Under the pieces are notes generated by a model, which was not told the origin of the DNA, ran no database searches, and saw only the letters and a program-made list of their open reading frames with translations. A program made the translations under genes and the position numbers. A DNA stretch of 64,000 bases from Mesorhizobium sp. WSM4313 (GTDB taxonomy: Bacteria > Pseudomonadota > Alphaproteobacteria > Rhizobiales > Rhizobiaceae): the NCBI RefSeq assembly GCF_002294725.1, contig NZ_NSFT01000018.1:1-64000 (forward strand), in the 5' to 3' direction. Of the stretch, positions 18,634-27,151 are shown in pieces; position 1 is the first letter of the stretch, and the number at the start of each line of letters is the position of its first letter.

Positions 18634-19261
18634 GATTTCGATCTCTTCTTTGAATCCGCACCGGCGGGCAAAGGCTTCTCCGGCTCCGGAAGTGATTCCA
18701 TGACAGCAGCGCCGTGCTGGCTTGAAGATCAGATTGAGCGCCTGTAAGCCTATACGGTCAACAGAGGAAATGTTGCGATGAAGTGGTACTCATAATGGAT
18801 AATTTGATCGAAGATAAACCGCGATCTTCTAGTTGGAGCTGGCGCATCTAATCTAAAACAGTATCGGAGATCTCCGGTTTTCCCGGGTGGCAAATAGCAT
18901 TTTGACGTTTCCGGGAGTCCACCGCGACCTTCGCCTTCGTGAGCCTCCACGTACGTCTGGGGTCAAATCACGTGGACGGGTTTGAGAGTTCAAGTCGCAC
19001 GAGGCGCCATCCATTTTGGCTCCGGTTTTTGGAGAGCGGTGTCGGAACTTCGAGGGCAGCACTTTTGGGGCCGAGCGCTTGGCGTTGCACGACGCCATTG
19101 GAGGTCGCTCGCGGTTGGATGATCGAGGCTCTCTCCACTTGAACGTCAAGTAGTACCTCCAGAGAGCCACCGCCAAGCCTATTGAGCGCTTCGCCGAGCG
19201 AGCTGTGCCATGACAGTATGCACGGAAGGGCTGCGCTAACAGCGAGCAAGGCGATATCGGA
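18634..19261 (-). other. Gap with a doubtful 101-aa ORF
   Basis: An open frame at 18968-19273 on the minus strand begins with a signal-peptide-like stretch (ALLAVSAALPCILSW). However, it lacks a clear ribosome binding site and overlaps the plus-strand oxidoreductase fragment. I treat it as unproven. The rest is AT-rich and probably carries the promoter of the GT2 gene ending at 17632. Confidence 0.3.
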
Positions 19262-19585
19262 ATGTCTATTCATGTCATCTTAGCGACCGCGTACAGGATT
19301 GACCTCGGTCGCCTCAGTTTTCTCAATTCGCTACTCTTGGTGGGAATCCGTTGCGAAAATAACATGCCGATCTTCCAGCGGATGATGAAGCGCCCATGCC
19401 GGGGTCTGTATTTCGTCGGGCCGGCGTCTGCGAACGCCTATGGCCGTGTCGCCCGGCTCCTCTTCGGGGCGAAACACCCGAACCGCTATTTGGCGCGCCA
19501 TCTGGCGAGAACGCTTGGCCGCAAAATGGCGACTGGATCCGAGTCCCTCCCGTCGCATCTTGGGTATCGCTATGAGCGCTCTTGA
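19262..19585 (+). pseudogene. C-terminal fragment of an FAD oxidoreductase
   Basis: The frame reads VILATAYRIDLGRLSFLNS, then GLYFVGPASANAYGRVARLL and KHPNRYLARHLAR. This parallels, segment by segment, the C-terminus of the intact oxidoreductase at 14505-15761 (VIFATGYKIDVGRLAFLNP; LHFIGPAAANSFGPVCRFVY; YHPARHLARYL). The FAD and NADP domains are absent, so it is a remnant of a diverged second copy on the opposite strand. It overlaps the region before the GT2 gene. Confidence 0.75.
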
Positions 19586-20771
19586 TCCCCTGACACCAGC
19601 CGCAAATACGCGGTCAAGCTCCGATGGATCGTTGCCAGCGGCTTCAGCGGCACGGCCGCAGTCTTTAGGAACTCGCGCCTCCCGGGTCCACTTTCTCGTG
19701 CCCGACAGCAGTACCTATCAAGGGCAATCCGGCGAAATGAGTTTATTCGCCCAATACCGAATTGCCGTCCTCGTACCCTGCTACAACGAGGCAGCGACGG
19801 TTGCCTCTGTCGTCGCCCAGTTCCAAGCGGCACTACCCGGGGCAAGTGTCTATGTCTACGACAACAACTCAACTGACCGCACTGCTGAATTAGCCAGATC
19901 CGCAGGCGCCGAAGTCCGTCGTGAGTCGCGCCAGGGCAAGGGCATCGTTGTGAGGCGTATGTTTTCGGACATTGATGCCGATATTTATGTCCTGGTTGAT
20001 GGCGATGCGACCTATGATGCGCTGAGCGCCCGCGACATGATCGCACGCCTCGTCCAAGATCGTCTGGACATGGTGGTGGCGGCGCGGGTCGAAGTGGAGG
20101 CAACTGCCTATCGGGCGGGTCATCGCCTCGGCAACCTCCTACTGACGACCTTGGTTGCGTCGGTATTTGGCCGCACCTTTACCGATATGTTGTCGGGATA
20201 TCGTGTGTTTACACGGCGCTTCGTCAAGTCGATTCCGCTGCTCGCGCGAGGGTTTGAGATCGAAACCGAACTGACCGTCCACGCCCTTGAACTCGGTCTG
20301 CCGGTGGCCGAGATAGCAACACCGTACTACGCACGGCCCACGGGTTCTGCCTCGAAACTTAATACGTGGCGCGACGGCCTGCGAATTCTATGGACTATCG
20401 CGGGTCTGCAGAGATCGGAACGCCCATTACTGTTCTTTACTAGCGTTGGCGGCTTATTGCTGGTGCCTGCCATCCTGCTTGCCGTGTCGATCTTCACTGC
20501 CTACGAGAGAGAGGGGGTATTTCCGGGACTGCCGGCCGCAACTCTGACGATCGCTTTGACATTTCTAGCTGTTCTGTCGGTTACTTGTGGGCTCGTGCTT
20601 ACTACCGTTACGCGTGGGCGCCGCGAGGCCAAATTACTTGCCTATCTCCAGCAAATGGCGCCGGGTGCGAGAGAAGAGTTGAGAGTGCGCTCTCTCAATG
20701 TAACTGGGCAGGGCGGTGAGCGCGACCTTGCGTTAGTCCCAGAGATCAGGGCGAGTTCGCAGGAGGCGTGA
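19572..20771 (+). CDS. Glycosyltransferase family 2 with membrane tail
   Basis: This transferase is similar to dolichyl-phosphate-mannose synthase-like GT2 enzymes. It has the start IAVLVPCYNEAATVASVVAQ, DNNSTDRTAELA, the VDGDATYD metal-binding motif, and DMLSGYRVFTRRFVKS and GFEIETELTVHA typical of the DPM/undecaprenyl-phosphate sugar group. Two C-terminal membrane segments follow (LLFFTSVGGLLLVPAILLAV, then LTIALTFLAVLSVTCGLVLT). It may make a polyprenyl-phosphate sugar, the kind of donor a GT-C protein such as 11103-13082 would use. Two starts are possible: ATG 19572, giving a disordered N-terminus, or ATG 19737, which begins MSLFAQYRIAVLVP directly before the fold. I consider 19737 at least equally likely. 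Confidence 0.85.
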   Translation: MSALDPLTPAANTRSSSDGSLPAASAARPQSLGTRASRVHFLVPDSSTYQGQSGEMSLFAQYRIAVLVPCYNEAATVASVVAQFQAALPGASVYVYDNNSTDRTAELARSAGAEVRRESRQGKGIVVRRMFSDIDADIYVLVDGDATYDALSARDMIARLVQDRLDMVVAARVEVEATAYRAGHRLGNLLLTTLVASVFGRTFTDMLSGYRVFTRRFVKSIPLLARGFEIETELTVHALELGLPVAEIATPYYARPTGSASKLNTWRDGLRILWTIAGLQRSERPLLFFTSVGGLLLVPAILLAVSIFTAYEREGVFPGLPAATLTIALTFLAVLSVTCGLVLTTVTRGRREAKLLAYLQQMAPGAREELRVRSLNVTGQGGERDLALVPEIRASSQEA

Positions 20772-20860
20772 GGTGGGTGCTCCGGCAGTTCGCACAACGT
20801 CCGGATCCTAGGCAAGAGCGAATATGATCGCTTCTAGAAAGGGGAGCCGGGGAAATACCT

Positions 20861-22225
20861 ATGCGTAGGCGGCTTCCGTATCTGGCGGTCTGGGTTGCCA
20901 TCGCCATGGCTGCTGAAGTGGCCGGTCCTATTTTATCGATCGCCATGCATACCAAACCGACCAAGCCGGCCCGGCCATCTCCCACTCATGCGATATCGAC
21001 ATACTATCCAACGGAACGCACGGACGTCATTAAGAACCCGGGCATCGGATATGAGACCTTCTATCGATCGGCAGCGCGAGACGCCCAGCTTCCGTCCTCG
21101 ACTATGTATTTCCGGATCAACTGGAGTGCCATTGAAGCACGACCAGGCACGTTCGATTTCGCTAAGCTCGACAGCGCCCTTTCGCAAGCGCAAGCATCGG
21201 GACAAAGGCTTGCGTTTCGCATTATGGCCTACGAGGAAGGTAACCCCGGGCCGGTGGGGTTGAGAGATGCCGGCTTCCCAGGCTTTGCCTTTGCGTTTGA
21301 CGGGTCCCAGGTATGGTTTCCCAACCTGGATGAAAGCGTGGTCAAGCAGGATATAGGGAAGCTTATTGCCGCTCTTGGACAACGTTACGGCCACAGCCTA
21401 GCGATCGACTCGATTGACATCGGACTTATTGGCGATTGGGGTGAGCAACACTTTTGGAATACCCAACCTACCCCTCCTTATCCAACAACAGATACTTTGA
21501 AATGGCTGTTCGACGAGTTCAGAACGCATATCAAGGGCCTCCTGGTAGTCAATGACGGAGTTTGGTGGAACGATAAAGAGGCATTTCATTACGCGATTAG
21601 CAAAGGTCTCGGTTGGAGGGCCGATTGCTGGGGAGGGCAGCCTGAGATGCAACTCAAATACCCGCTTATCGTAGCGGATGTACCAAATGCTTGGAAGTCC
21701 GGGCCTGTTGTTATGGAACCGTGCGGAGTTATGTCGGACTGGGTTTCGCGGAACTCTCAATGGCAACGAAGCCTCCAGTGGGCGGTCAATAACCATGTCT
21801 CGAAGATCAGCAACAAGAGTGCTCCGATTCCCGCCGAGATGCTTCCAGCCGTACGGGACATGCTGACAAAGCTCGGTTATCGCATTGTTCTGAGGCGAGC
21901 GGCGTTCCCAACGTCAATACATTCAGGGAGCAACTTTGCCGTGCAACTAAATTGGGCGAATAAGGGAAACGCTCCAATGTACTTTGATCGCCACGTGCTG
22001 GTAAGAATCGGAACTCTCGTCAAGGACTCCCGGGTTTCAATGCGGGGATTCCTTCCGGGCGACCGTGCAGACACCGCCACAATCGGAACGGCGGGGCTCG
22101 CTGCTGGAACCTATCCAGTGCAAATAGGTTTGGCGCCGCCAGGCAGCGAGACACCGGACATCACGCTCGCCATACGGGGGGAGGGGCCATGGTACACGCT
22201 TGGAAAATTGGTCGTTCGGCACTGA
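20861..22225 (+). CDS. DUF4832 glycoside-hydrolase-like exported protein
   Basis: This 454-aa protein has an N-terminal signal or anchor (YLAVWVAIAMAAEVAGPIL, residues 6-24). It then has a TIM-barrel-like part beginning NPGIGYETFYR with the sugar-binding-type MYFRINWSAIEARPGTFDF, and ends in a beta-sandwich typical of DUF4832. The arrangement resembles beta-galactosidase-like GH clans, and candidate acidic residues lie in IGLIGDWGEQ, about residue 190. It follows the GT2 gene by about 90 bases on the same strand. It may trim or remodel the exported polymer; activity is inferred from fold resemblance only. Confidence 0.75.
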   Translation: MRRRLPYLAVWVAIAMAAEVAGPILSIAMHTKPTKPARPSPTHAISTYYPTERTDVIKNPGIGYETFYRSAARDAQLPSSTMYFRINWSAIEARPGTFDFAKLDSALSQAQASGQRLAFRIMAYEEGNPGPVGLRDAGFPGFAFAFDGSQVWFPNLDESVVKQDIGKLIAALGQRYGHSLAIDSIDIGLIGDWGEQHFWNTQPTPPYPTTDTLKWLFDEFRTHIKGLLVVNDGVWWNDKEAFHYAISKGLGWRADCWGGQPEMQLKYPLIVADVPNAWKSGPVVMEPCGVMSDWVSRNSQWQRSLQWAVNNHVSKISNKSAPIPAEMLPAVRDMLTKLGYRIVLRRAAFPTSIHSGSNFAVQLNWANKGNAPMYFDRHVLVRIGTLVKDSRVSMRGFLPGDRADTATIGTAGLAAGTYPVQIGLAPPGSETPDITLAIRGEGPWYTLGKLVVRH

Positions 22226-22289
22226 CTCGGCGGACCGGATGCAGAAGAGACGTGCGTGACCATTACGACAGGCAAGCCCGATGCGCGTC

Positions 22290-22560
22290 GTGAGCTCAAG
22301 GGTTACATTACCCGCAAGCCCTCACTTCTACCTGCTGCTGAAATCGCCGCAGGGTGCCAGGCTTGTCGTGACATTGCAGCACCAGGGGCCTTCGTCTGCG
22401 CGCAGAAGAATATGCTTGCGATATGGCGCACCCTGTTTCGGCCCAAGGCTTGCTAAATGTTTGCGCCGTGCAACTGGCCAATACGGCTACTCAAGGGTGG
22501 GGTCAAAGGTCGCTAACTGGTTATCCCGCGGGTTGGAACGGTAGGTCGATAAGGGGTGTA
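22290..22560 (+). pseudogene. Frameshifted GT4 fragment
   Basis: The sequence reads GARLVVTL, then in another frame FVCAQKNM, then FGPRLAKCLRRATGQYG and VANWLSRG. These pieces align in order with residues around 125-185 of the intact GT4 at 9066-10343 (GARLVVTLHDYGLVCAKKNF; SGPTPAKCPPCATSHYG; GNWASS). At least two frameshifts, and the loss of both ends, make it non-functional. Like the oxidoreductase fragment at 19262, it lies on the opposite strand to its relative. Confidence 0.65.
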
Positions 22561-22843
22561 GGCCGACGAAAGTCGAAACGCGCCTGGCCGACGTCTAGCC
22601 GCGCAATTGGCCCCGATCTCGGCGAACCAGCGGAAAGCTCGGGCTCGAACAGGTCCGGCGATCAAAAAAGCCATCTCTTTGCTGGTGCCCTGGCGCGTGC
22701 CCGCCATGTCTTGGAAGTGCAGTCGGTTCTACCGTCAATTCGAGCGCGCTCTCGGCCAGCACGATTATCACGGCGGCAATGGGCTTTTGTACTGGTGGCT
22801 TGCGCCGCATGTCTCGCCTCATTCCGTCGGTCCATCTTGGCGG
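22561..22843. other. Gap, nothing recognised
   Basis: This short intergenic stretch lies between the GT4 remnant and the stop of the convergent GINT1-like gene. No supportable ORF, hairpin or repeat was found. Confidence 0.35.
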
Positions 22844-24349
22844 CTATCTGCGCTTCGGGGCAATCAGCCCATAACAGGTCGTGACCTCTCGCAACCCCCG
22901 GACATGACCGAACAGGTCGATCACCTCAAGGCCGGACTGGCGGTTGTAGGTGTGGCACCCGAACGGTCCGGACCGAATGCGACCAACTGGGGTCTGGGCA
23001 AAATCGCACTCGCCGAGCGCATCGATCTCGCAGAACGTCACTGCACCGCCATAGCCGAGCGCGCAGTCCTGGACCGGGCGTAGCGTGCGTCCGCCGTATC
23101 GGAGCACGGCGCCTGCGGGGCGGCTGAGCGTGGCATCGATCAGGACGGGGTTTGCGGCGTGGGGCGTCCAAAAATCGGTCAGGCTCTCGGAGCGGTAGAG
23201 GCTGAGGACATCCCAGGACGTCGACCTCCACAGCCTGGGGCTGACGAAGAACCAGAAGCCACCTTCGTGGCGCAGCAGCGTGGTGTCGTAAGCCTCGATG
23301 CCGTCGATGAGGCAGGCCTCCCGCGTCCACCGATACGGGAATTCCACGGCCCTGTAGAGGCTGACATTCCTGGCAGCCCCGGATTCGGGGATCATCCAAA
23401 TCTGCCCGTTATGCTCGAACACGAACGGGTACGAGAGATGATGCGGCTCCTCCACGACGATCCGGGGTGCGCCGGCGGTCCCGTTCCGGCCCACTGGCAC
23501 GACCGCAATGCACCCCCGGTTCTTCGAGTAAAGATACTTTTCGGCAAAGATGAAATCCTGCCCTCGGTGCCGGAACGGGAACGGGTCGGCAAGGTAGCTG
23601 TCGGTACCTTCGGCGAGGACCCGAAAGACTGCTTCGCCCTTGTCGAGCAGGCTCGCTGATTCATCGAAGCGCCAGCCAATACCCCACGCCCTGCCGCCTC
23701 TGGCCAGGTTATCCAAGAACCTGACCGCCTTCGATGCCACCGCGCTGGTCGCCCACGCAAGGGCCGGCAGCGCGCCGAGCAAAGGCACGGTGGTCCGTGG
23801 ACCGTCCACACTGGACGCAGAGCCAGCGTCTTCGCGCAAGGCTTTGAGGATCACCATCACAGCGCAGGATAAGGCGCTGTCGAGACTCGCCGCGAACACT
23901 TCACGGTCTGTACTAGCCGGACGCGCCGTCCACGGCTGCGACGGGCACGCCGTATCGTGTAGGTCGACCTGAAGGTCATGGTCATTCGCCACGGCCGCCA
24001 TGACGCCGATCTCGCTGGGTATGCCGTTGAAGAGCGGCGTCAGCACGCGCCGTCCCGCCGGGAGTGGGTCCTCTCCGGTCAAATCGATCACCACGTCGAC
24101 TTGATCGGCAGGACACGGCGGCAGGGATCGCAGCGCCGCCTCGACGGGATCGGTGGCTCCGTTCTCGCGAAAGCCATAGACTAGTCGTTCGAGGTCGAGC
24201 AGCAAACGGCAGATCAACGGCAGCGGACGGCTACCCGCCGCGAAAGCGCAGAAGACCTGGTTGCCGGGCACTTCAGCGAGCGCTTCCGCCAGCCACAGAT
24301 GCCAGCGCAGCAGCCGCGATGGATCGAGACACAAGCAAATGCGCATCAT
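22844..24349 (-). CDS. GINT1-like beta-propeller protein, probable glycosyltransferase partner
   Basis: This 501-aa protein has an N-terminal alpha/beta part (MRICLCLDPSRLLRWHLWLA) resembling a GT or formyltransferase-like nucleotide fold. A second half of about 280 residues has repeats such as YLADPFPFRHRGQDFIFAEK, EEPHHLSYPFVFEHNGQIWM and YDTTLLRHEGGFWFFVSPRL. These repeats, with D-P-F, H-L-S-Y-P and G-x-W/Y blades, match my memory of the N-terminal domain of glucosamine inositolphosphorylceramide transferase (GINT1_N), a propeller seen in bacterial polysaccharide loci. It lies 35 bases after the ATP-grasp gene, probably in one transcript. Substrate is unknown. The domain name is a recollection and needs a profile search. 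Confidence 0.65.
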   Translation of the reverse strand: MMRICLCLDPSRLLRWHLWLAEALAEVPGNQVFCAFAAGSRPLPLICRLLLDLERLVYGFRENGATDPVEAALRSLPPCPADQVDVVIDLTGEDPLPAGRRVLTPLFNGIPSEIGVMAAVANDHDLQVDLHDTACPSQPWTARPASTDREVFAASLDSALSCAVMVILKALREDAGSASSVDGPRTTVPLLGALPALAWATSAVASKAVRFLDNLARGGRAWGIGWRFDESASLLDKGEAVFRVLAEGTDSYLADPFPFRHRGQDFIFAEKYLYSKNRGCIAVVPVGRNGTAGAPRIVVEEPHHLSYPFVFEHNGQIWMIPESGAARNVSLYRAVEFPYRWTREACLIDGIEAYDTTLLRHEGGFWFFVSPRLWRSTSWDVLSLYRSESLTDFWTPHAANPVLIDATLSRPAGAVLRYGGRTLRPVQDCALGYGGAVTFCEIDALGECDFAQTPVGRIRSGPFGCHTYNRQSGLEVIDLFGHVRGLREVTTCYGLIAPKRR

Positions 24350-24384
24350 TGTCCTTCACGGCTTATTTCAAAGAGGACGCAGGT

Positions 24385-25725
24385 TCACAGCTTTGACGAC
24401 GACCACGTCGGGTAATCCGCCTTATCAAGTCTCCGGGGCTGGCCCGCGAGCCAGCGCCGCAGATAAGAAGCCACAGCGTGCGCCACATTGTGAGGATAAT
24501 GCACCAGGGCCGGCAGCGGATCGTCTCGGCGCCAGTAGCCATCCACTACGACGGACAGAGGTGGGATCGGTTTTGCGCCAAAGCGGATCCGCTCGATCCA
24601 TGAATCCTGCCAGACCACGCCACCGTCAACCGGGCCTGCGGGCAACGGCTGCAGGTCGAGTTCGTGGCGATAGGCTGTCAGCGGGATATTGACGCCGGCG
24701 AGTGTCGCCGCCTCCTCCTGCCAGTCGGTGCGCCCGACCGTCGGCTCGATGATCAGAAAGCGACCACTCCTAGGGTCCCGCTTGTACTCAACGCCACCGA
24801 ATCCGAAGTAGTTCACCTGATCAAGGAAGTCTTTCGTGGTTCGCCCCAACTCCTCGTTTACTGCGGCGGTGCAGAATGCAGTGCTCCCGGTTCCTGGCGG
24901 CGTGCTGGCGAGCTTTTGTCCGGTGAACGCGCCGAGCGTTTCGCCGTTGCGTCCCCTGTAGAACAGGCAGAAATAGATGTTGTCGTCCGGTCCCTCGATG
25001 GTCTCCTGCACCAGAACCTCACCGGCCTGAGCCAACAGTTTCCCTGCGGCTGAGAGGGCGTCAGCGTAGTTGTCTGCTGTGATTAGGCGTGGAGCATGCC
25101 CTTCGTGGAAGTGGCGCTTGTCGGCGGGTTTCAGAATCATCGGCAGCCTGAGCGAGGTGATCTTGCGAATGTCCGCAAGGTTCCGCACGACGACGCCATT
25201 CGGCACGGGCCAGCCATGCTCCCAGGCGCTCTCGTGGAACCTGGCTTTGTCGTGCAGCATCAGAACCGTATCGTGGGCCGGGAGGCGGAAGTGGTAAAGT
25301 CCCTCCAGTTCCGTGCGGTGCTCCGAGATCGTAAGGAGTGCCAACTCATCCGTGATGACCAGGAATGGCTGCTCGCCGATCCGGCTCTGGAGATCGCGCA
25401 GGAAGCCCATGAAGCTGGGACCACGCAGGGTGTCAGCGAGGACGGGGTGGGCGTAGCGCGACCACAGCGCCGGGTTCCAGCGCTTGCGGTCGACCACCCA
25501 AACGGGCATTGCGCCCTTGGCGAGGCTGCGGCACACCCCGAGCCCGTTTAGTTCCCCACCTACTACTACGGCAGGGACTCGCCGATCCGAGGAGCGGCAT
25601 ACTTGGCTGGGAGCGATGTCTGACAACACGGTTCCATACTCTAGCGACCGGTATCGGCCAAACACCACTATGCCCGATCGAAGCCGGGCTGTGCGAGGCC
25701 AGAGGGGGTAATCCTTAGGGGACAT
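24385..25725 (-). CDS. ATP-grasp domain protein
   Basis: This 446-aa protein has the layout of ATP-grasp carboxylate-amine ligases. An N-terminal Rossmann-like part starts VPAVVVGGELNGLGVCRSL. A central ATP-binding segment follows (LRLPMILKPADKRHFHEGHAPR, with the nucleotide-contact Lys, then EVLVQETIEGPDDNIYFCLF). A metal-binding region comes next (GFGGVEYKRDPRSGRFLIIEPTVGR, with E-x-N-type ligands replaced by IEPTVG). It is upstream of the GINT1-like gene in the same orientation. ATP-grasp enzymes in polysaccharide loci could attach an amino acid or other amide to a uronic acid, which is a hypothesis here. The ATG at 25725 has a weak ribosome binding site and a start further in is possible. 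Confidence 0.75.
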   Translation of the reverse strand: MSPKDYPLWPRTARLRSGIVVFGRYRSLEYGTVLSDIAPSQVCRSSDRRVPAVVVGGELNGLGVCRSLAKGAMPVWVVDRKRWNPALWSRYAHPVLADTLRGPSFMGFLRDLQSRIGEQPFLVITDELALLTISEHRTELEGLYHFRLPAHDTVLMLHDKARFHESAWEHGWPVPNGVVVRNLADIRKITSLRLPMILKPADKRHFHEGHAPRLITADNYADALSAAGKLLAQAGEVLVQETIEGPDDNIYFCLFYRGRNGETLGAFTGQKLASTPPGTGSTAFCTAAVNEELGRTTKDFLDQVNYFGFGGVEYKRDPRSGRFLIIEPTVGRTDWQEEAATLAGVNIPLTAYRHELDLQPLPAGPVDGGVVWQDSWIERIRFGAKPIPPLSVVVDGYWRRDDPLPALVHYPHNVAHAVASYLRRWLAGQPRRLDKADYPTWSSSKL

Positions 25726-26914
25726 TGCACTCGGTGTCGGGCGAGGGTCATGCAGGGATGACTATCGGGTGGCAACGGACAAAACTCACGCTGCGCCGCC
25801 CGGCAGGCCGGACGATCGTGGCGGCTTCATCCTTATTGGGTTTGCCGATGCCACGACACGCCTCGGCGGTGTGCCGCCGAAACTTTGTCACAGCATCTGC
25901 TATTGCGAGTCCGCATCTGGAGGGCATAGCCGACGCGTCAATGCAGGCATTGCACAGGAGCCGGTTGGGTCAATTCGGAAGTGTCCGAAACGGTCTTGTT
26001 GACTGGATGCGTTGCCTACACCGGGTCCCGTGCGACCCGGGCCTTCGATCCCGGCGTCGGGGTGGAGGCGGACGAGGCGTGCGATGGGAGATCGAGAAGC
26101 TGCATGCCATACAACAAGCTTCGCTTGCACAGAGATCGGCCGGCTGACGACCGAGAACGATCTTTTCGCCAGGAGGTTCGGATCGCGCTTTTCCGCGTCG
26201 GGCCTCGACAATAGCTGCGCCGTCCGACGTGAGCCCAGGAACAGCTCGCCGATCTCAAGGCGAATGCGGACCATTCGTACTTCGCCGCATCAGCGGCAGA
26301 TCGTCGTCGTTCGCCGTCTCTGCCGATACACGCCGGAATCTCACACTATACCCGCAATAGCCGGATCGATAGCTTCGGCTCAGCCCGCTCGAGCGTCGCT
26401 CTGCGGTCCCCTGTGCTCATCTCAGCGTTTTCCGCCAACGGCGCCGGATGGGCAGCGCAGCGCTGGGGCCGAAGCAGAACACGTCGAACCCGGAGCCGGG
26501 CCCCAAGATACTCCTCTATCTGCAGCGCGGGATGACGACTGATCGGGCGTCGGTGCGATTCACGAACGGTGCTTCGAAAGCTCCGGCGCGCTCGTCGGAG
26601 CAACCTTCGCATCAACGAGATTTGGCGCATTCTTGCCCGTCTGAACGGAGCAGACTCCGAGCAGCGAGAGACTGGTGGCTCGATGCAGTTGTTAGACACA
26701 GCCTTCCGTTAGAGAGATGTTGATATGGTTAACTCGGTCTCATTCTCGCCGCAAAAGGCATTAAGGTCCGCCAAACAGCGTATATGGTATTGCAATCGGG
26801 AGTTTACGCAGAAAATAACTGCACGCAAGCGAAAGTGGAAGCGGAAATGCCTGCGTTTAACTTAGTGAAGCTGGGTGCAATTGACAACAACACTCCATAA
26901 GTGAGGGGTCTACC
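25726..26914. other. Degenerate 1.2-kb stretch, possible IS3-type scraps
   Basis: No intact gene is visible. Around 26140-26190 the plus strand reads EIGRLTTENDLFARRFGS, which resembles the C-terminal part of IS3-family OrfA (IGxLTxENDFL). It is short and isolated, so the assignment is weak. The last 150 bases, before 26915, are AT-rich and probably contain the promoter for the downstream small ORF and the glycanase. Confidence 0.3.
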
Positions 26915-27070
26915 GTGCTAATTCTATTCGGCAAGCCTGGCGGAGCGCCCGCCGGGCGGGTTGCGCCTGAAATGGATCAGGCCGCGGCGCGAACCGTCCA
27001 ACGCCTTGCGTGCGTCGGCAACGACGACTTCTATGTCTCCACTGCCTTGAGATCTGTTCGCGGTTCGTAG
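26915..27070 (+). CDS. Small 51-aa ORF upstream of the glycanase
   Basis: A GTG-initiated frame with a well-placed GAGGGG ribosome binding site (26903-26908) encodes a short soluble peptide rich in Ala, Gly and Arg. It lies 81 bases before the GH16 gene on the same strand. The only support is the binding site and the uninterrupted frame. It could be a leader peptide or chance. Confidence 0.3.
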   Translation: MLILFGKPGGAPAGRVAPEMDQAAARTVQRLACVGNDDFYVSTALRSVRGS

Positions 27071-27151
27071 CTACGAGCGTGCGGTATGTAGCGCGCCCTG
27101 GTGATGCGGGGTGGGGGATCCCCTGTTTTCAATGTCAAAAAGGATCATGGA

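Noticed and set aside
18968..19273. 101-aa minus-strand ORF with a signal-like start
   Set aside because: It has no clear ribosome site and overlaps the oxidoreductase fragment. Support is too weak for a gene call.
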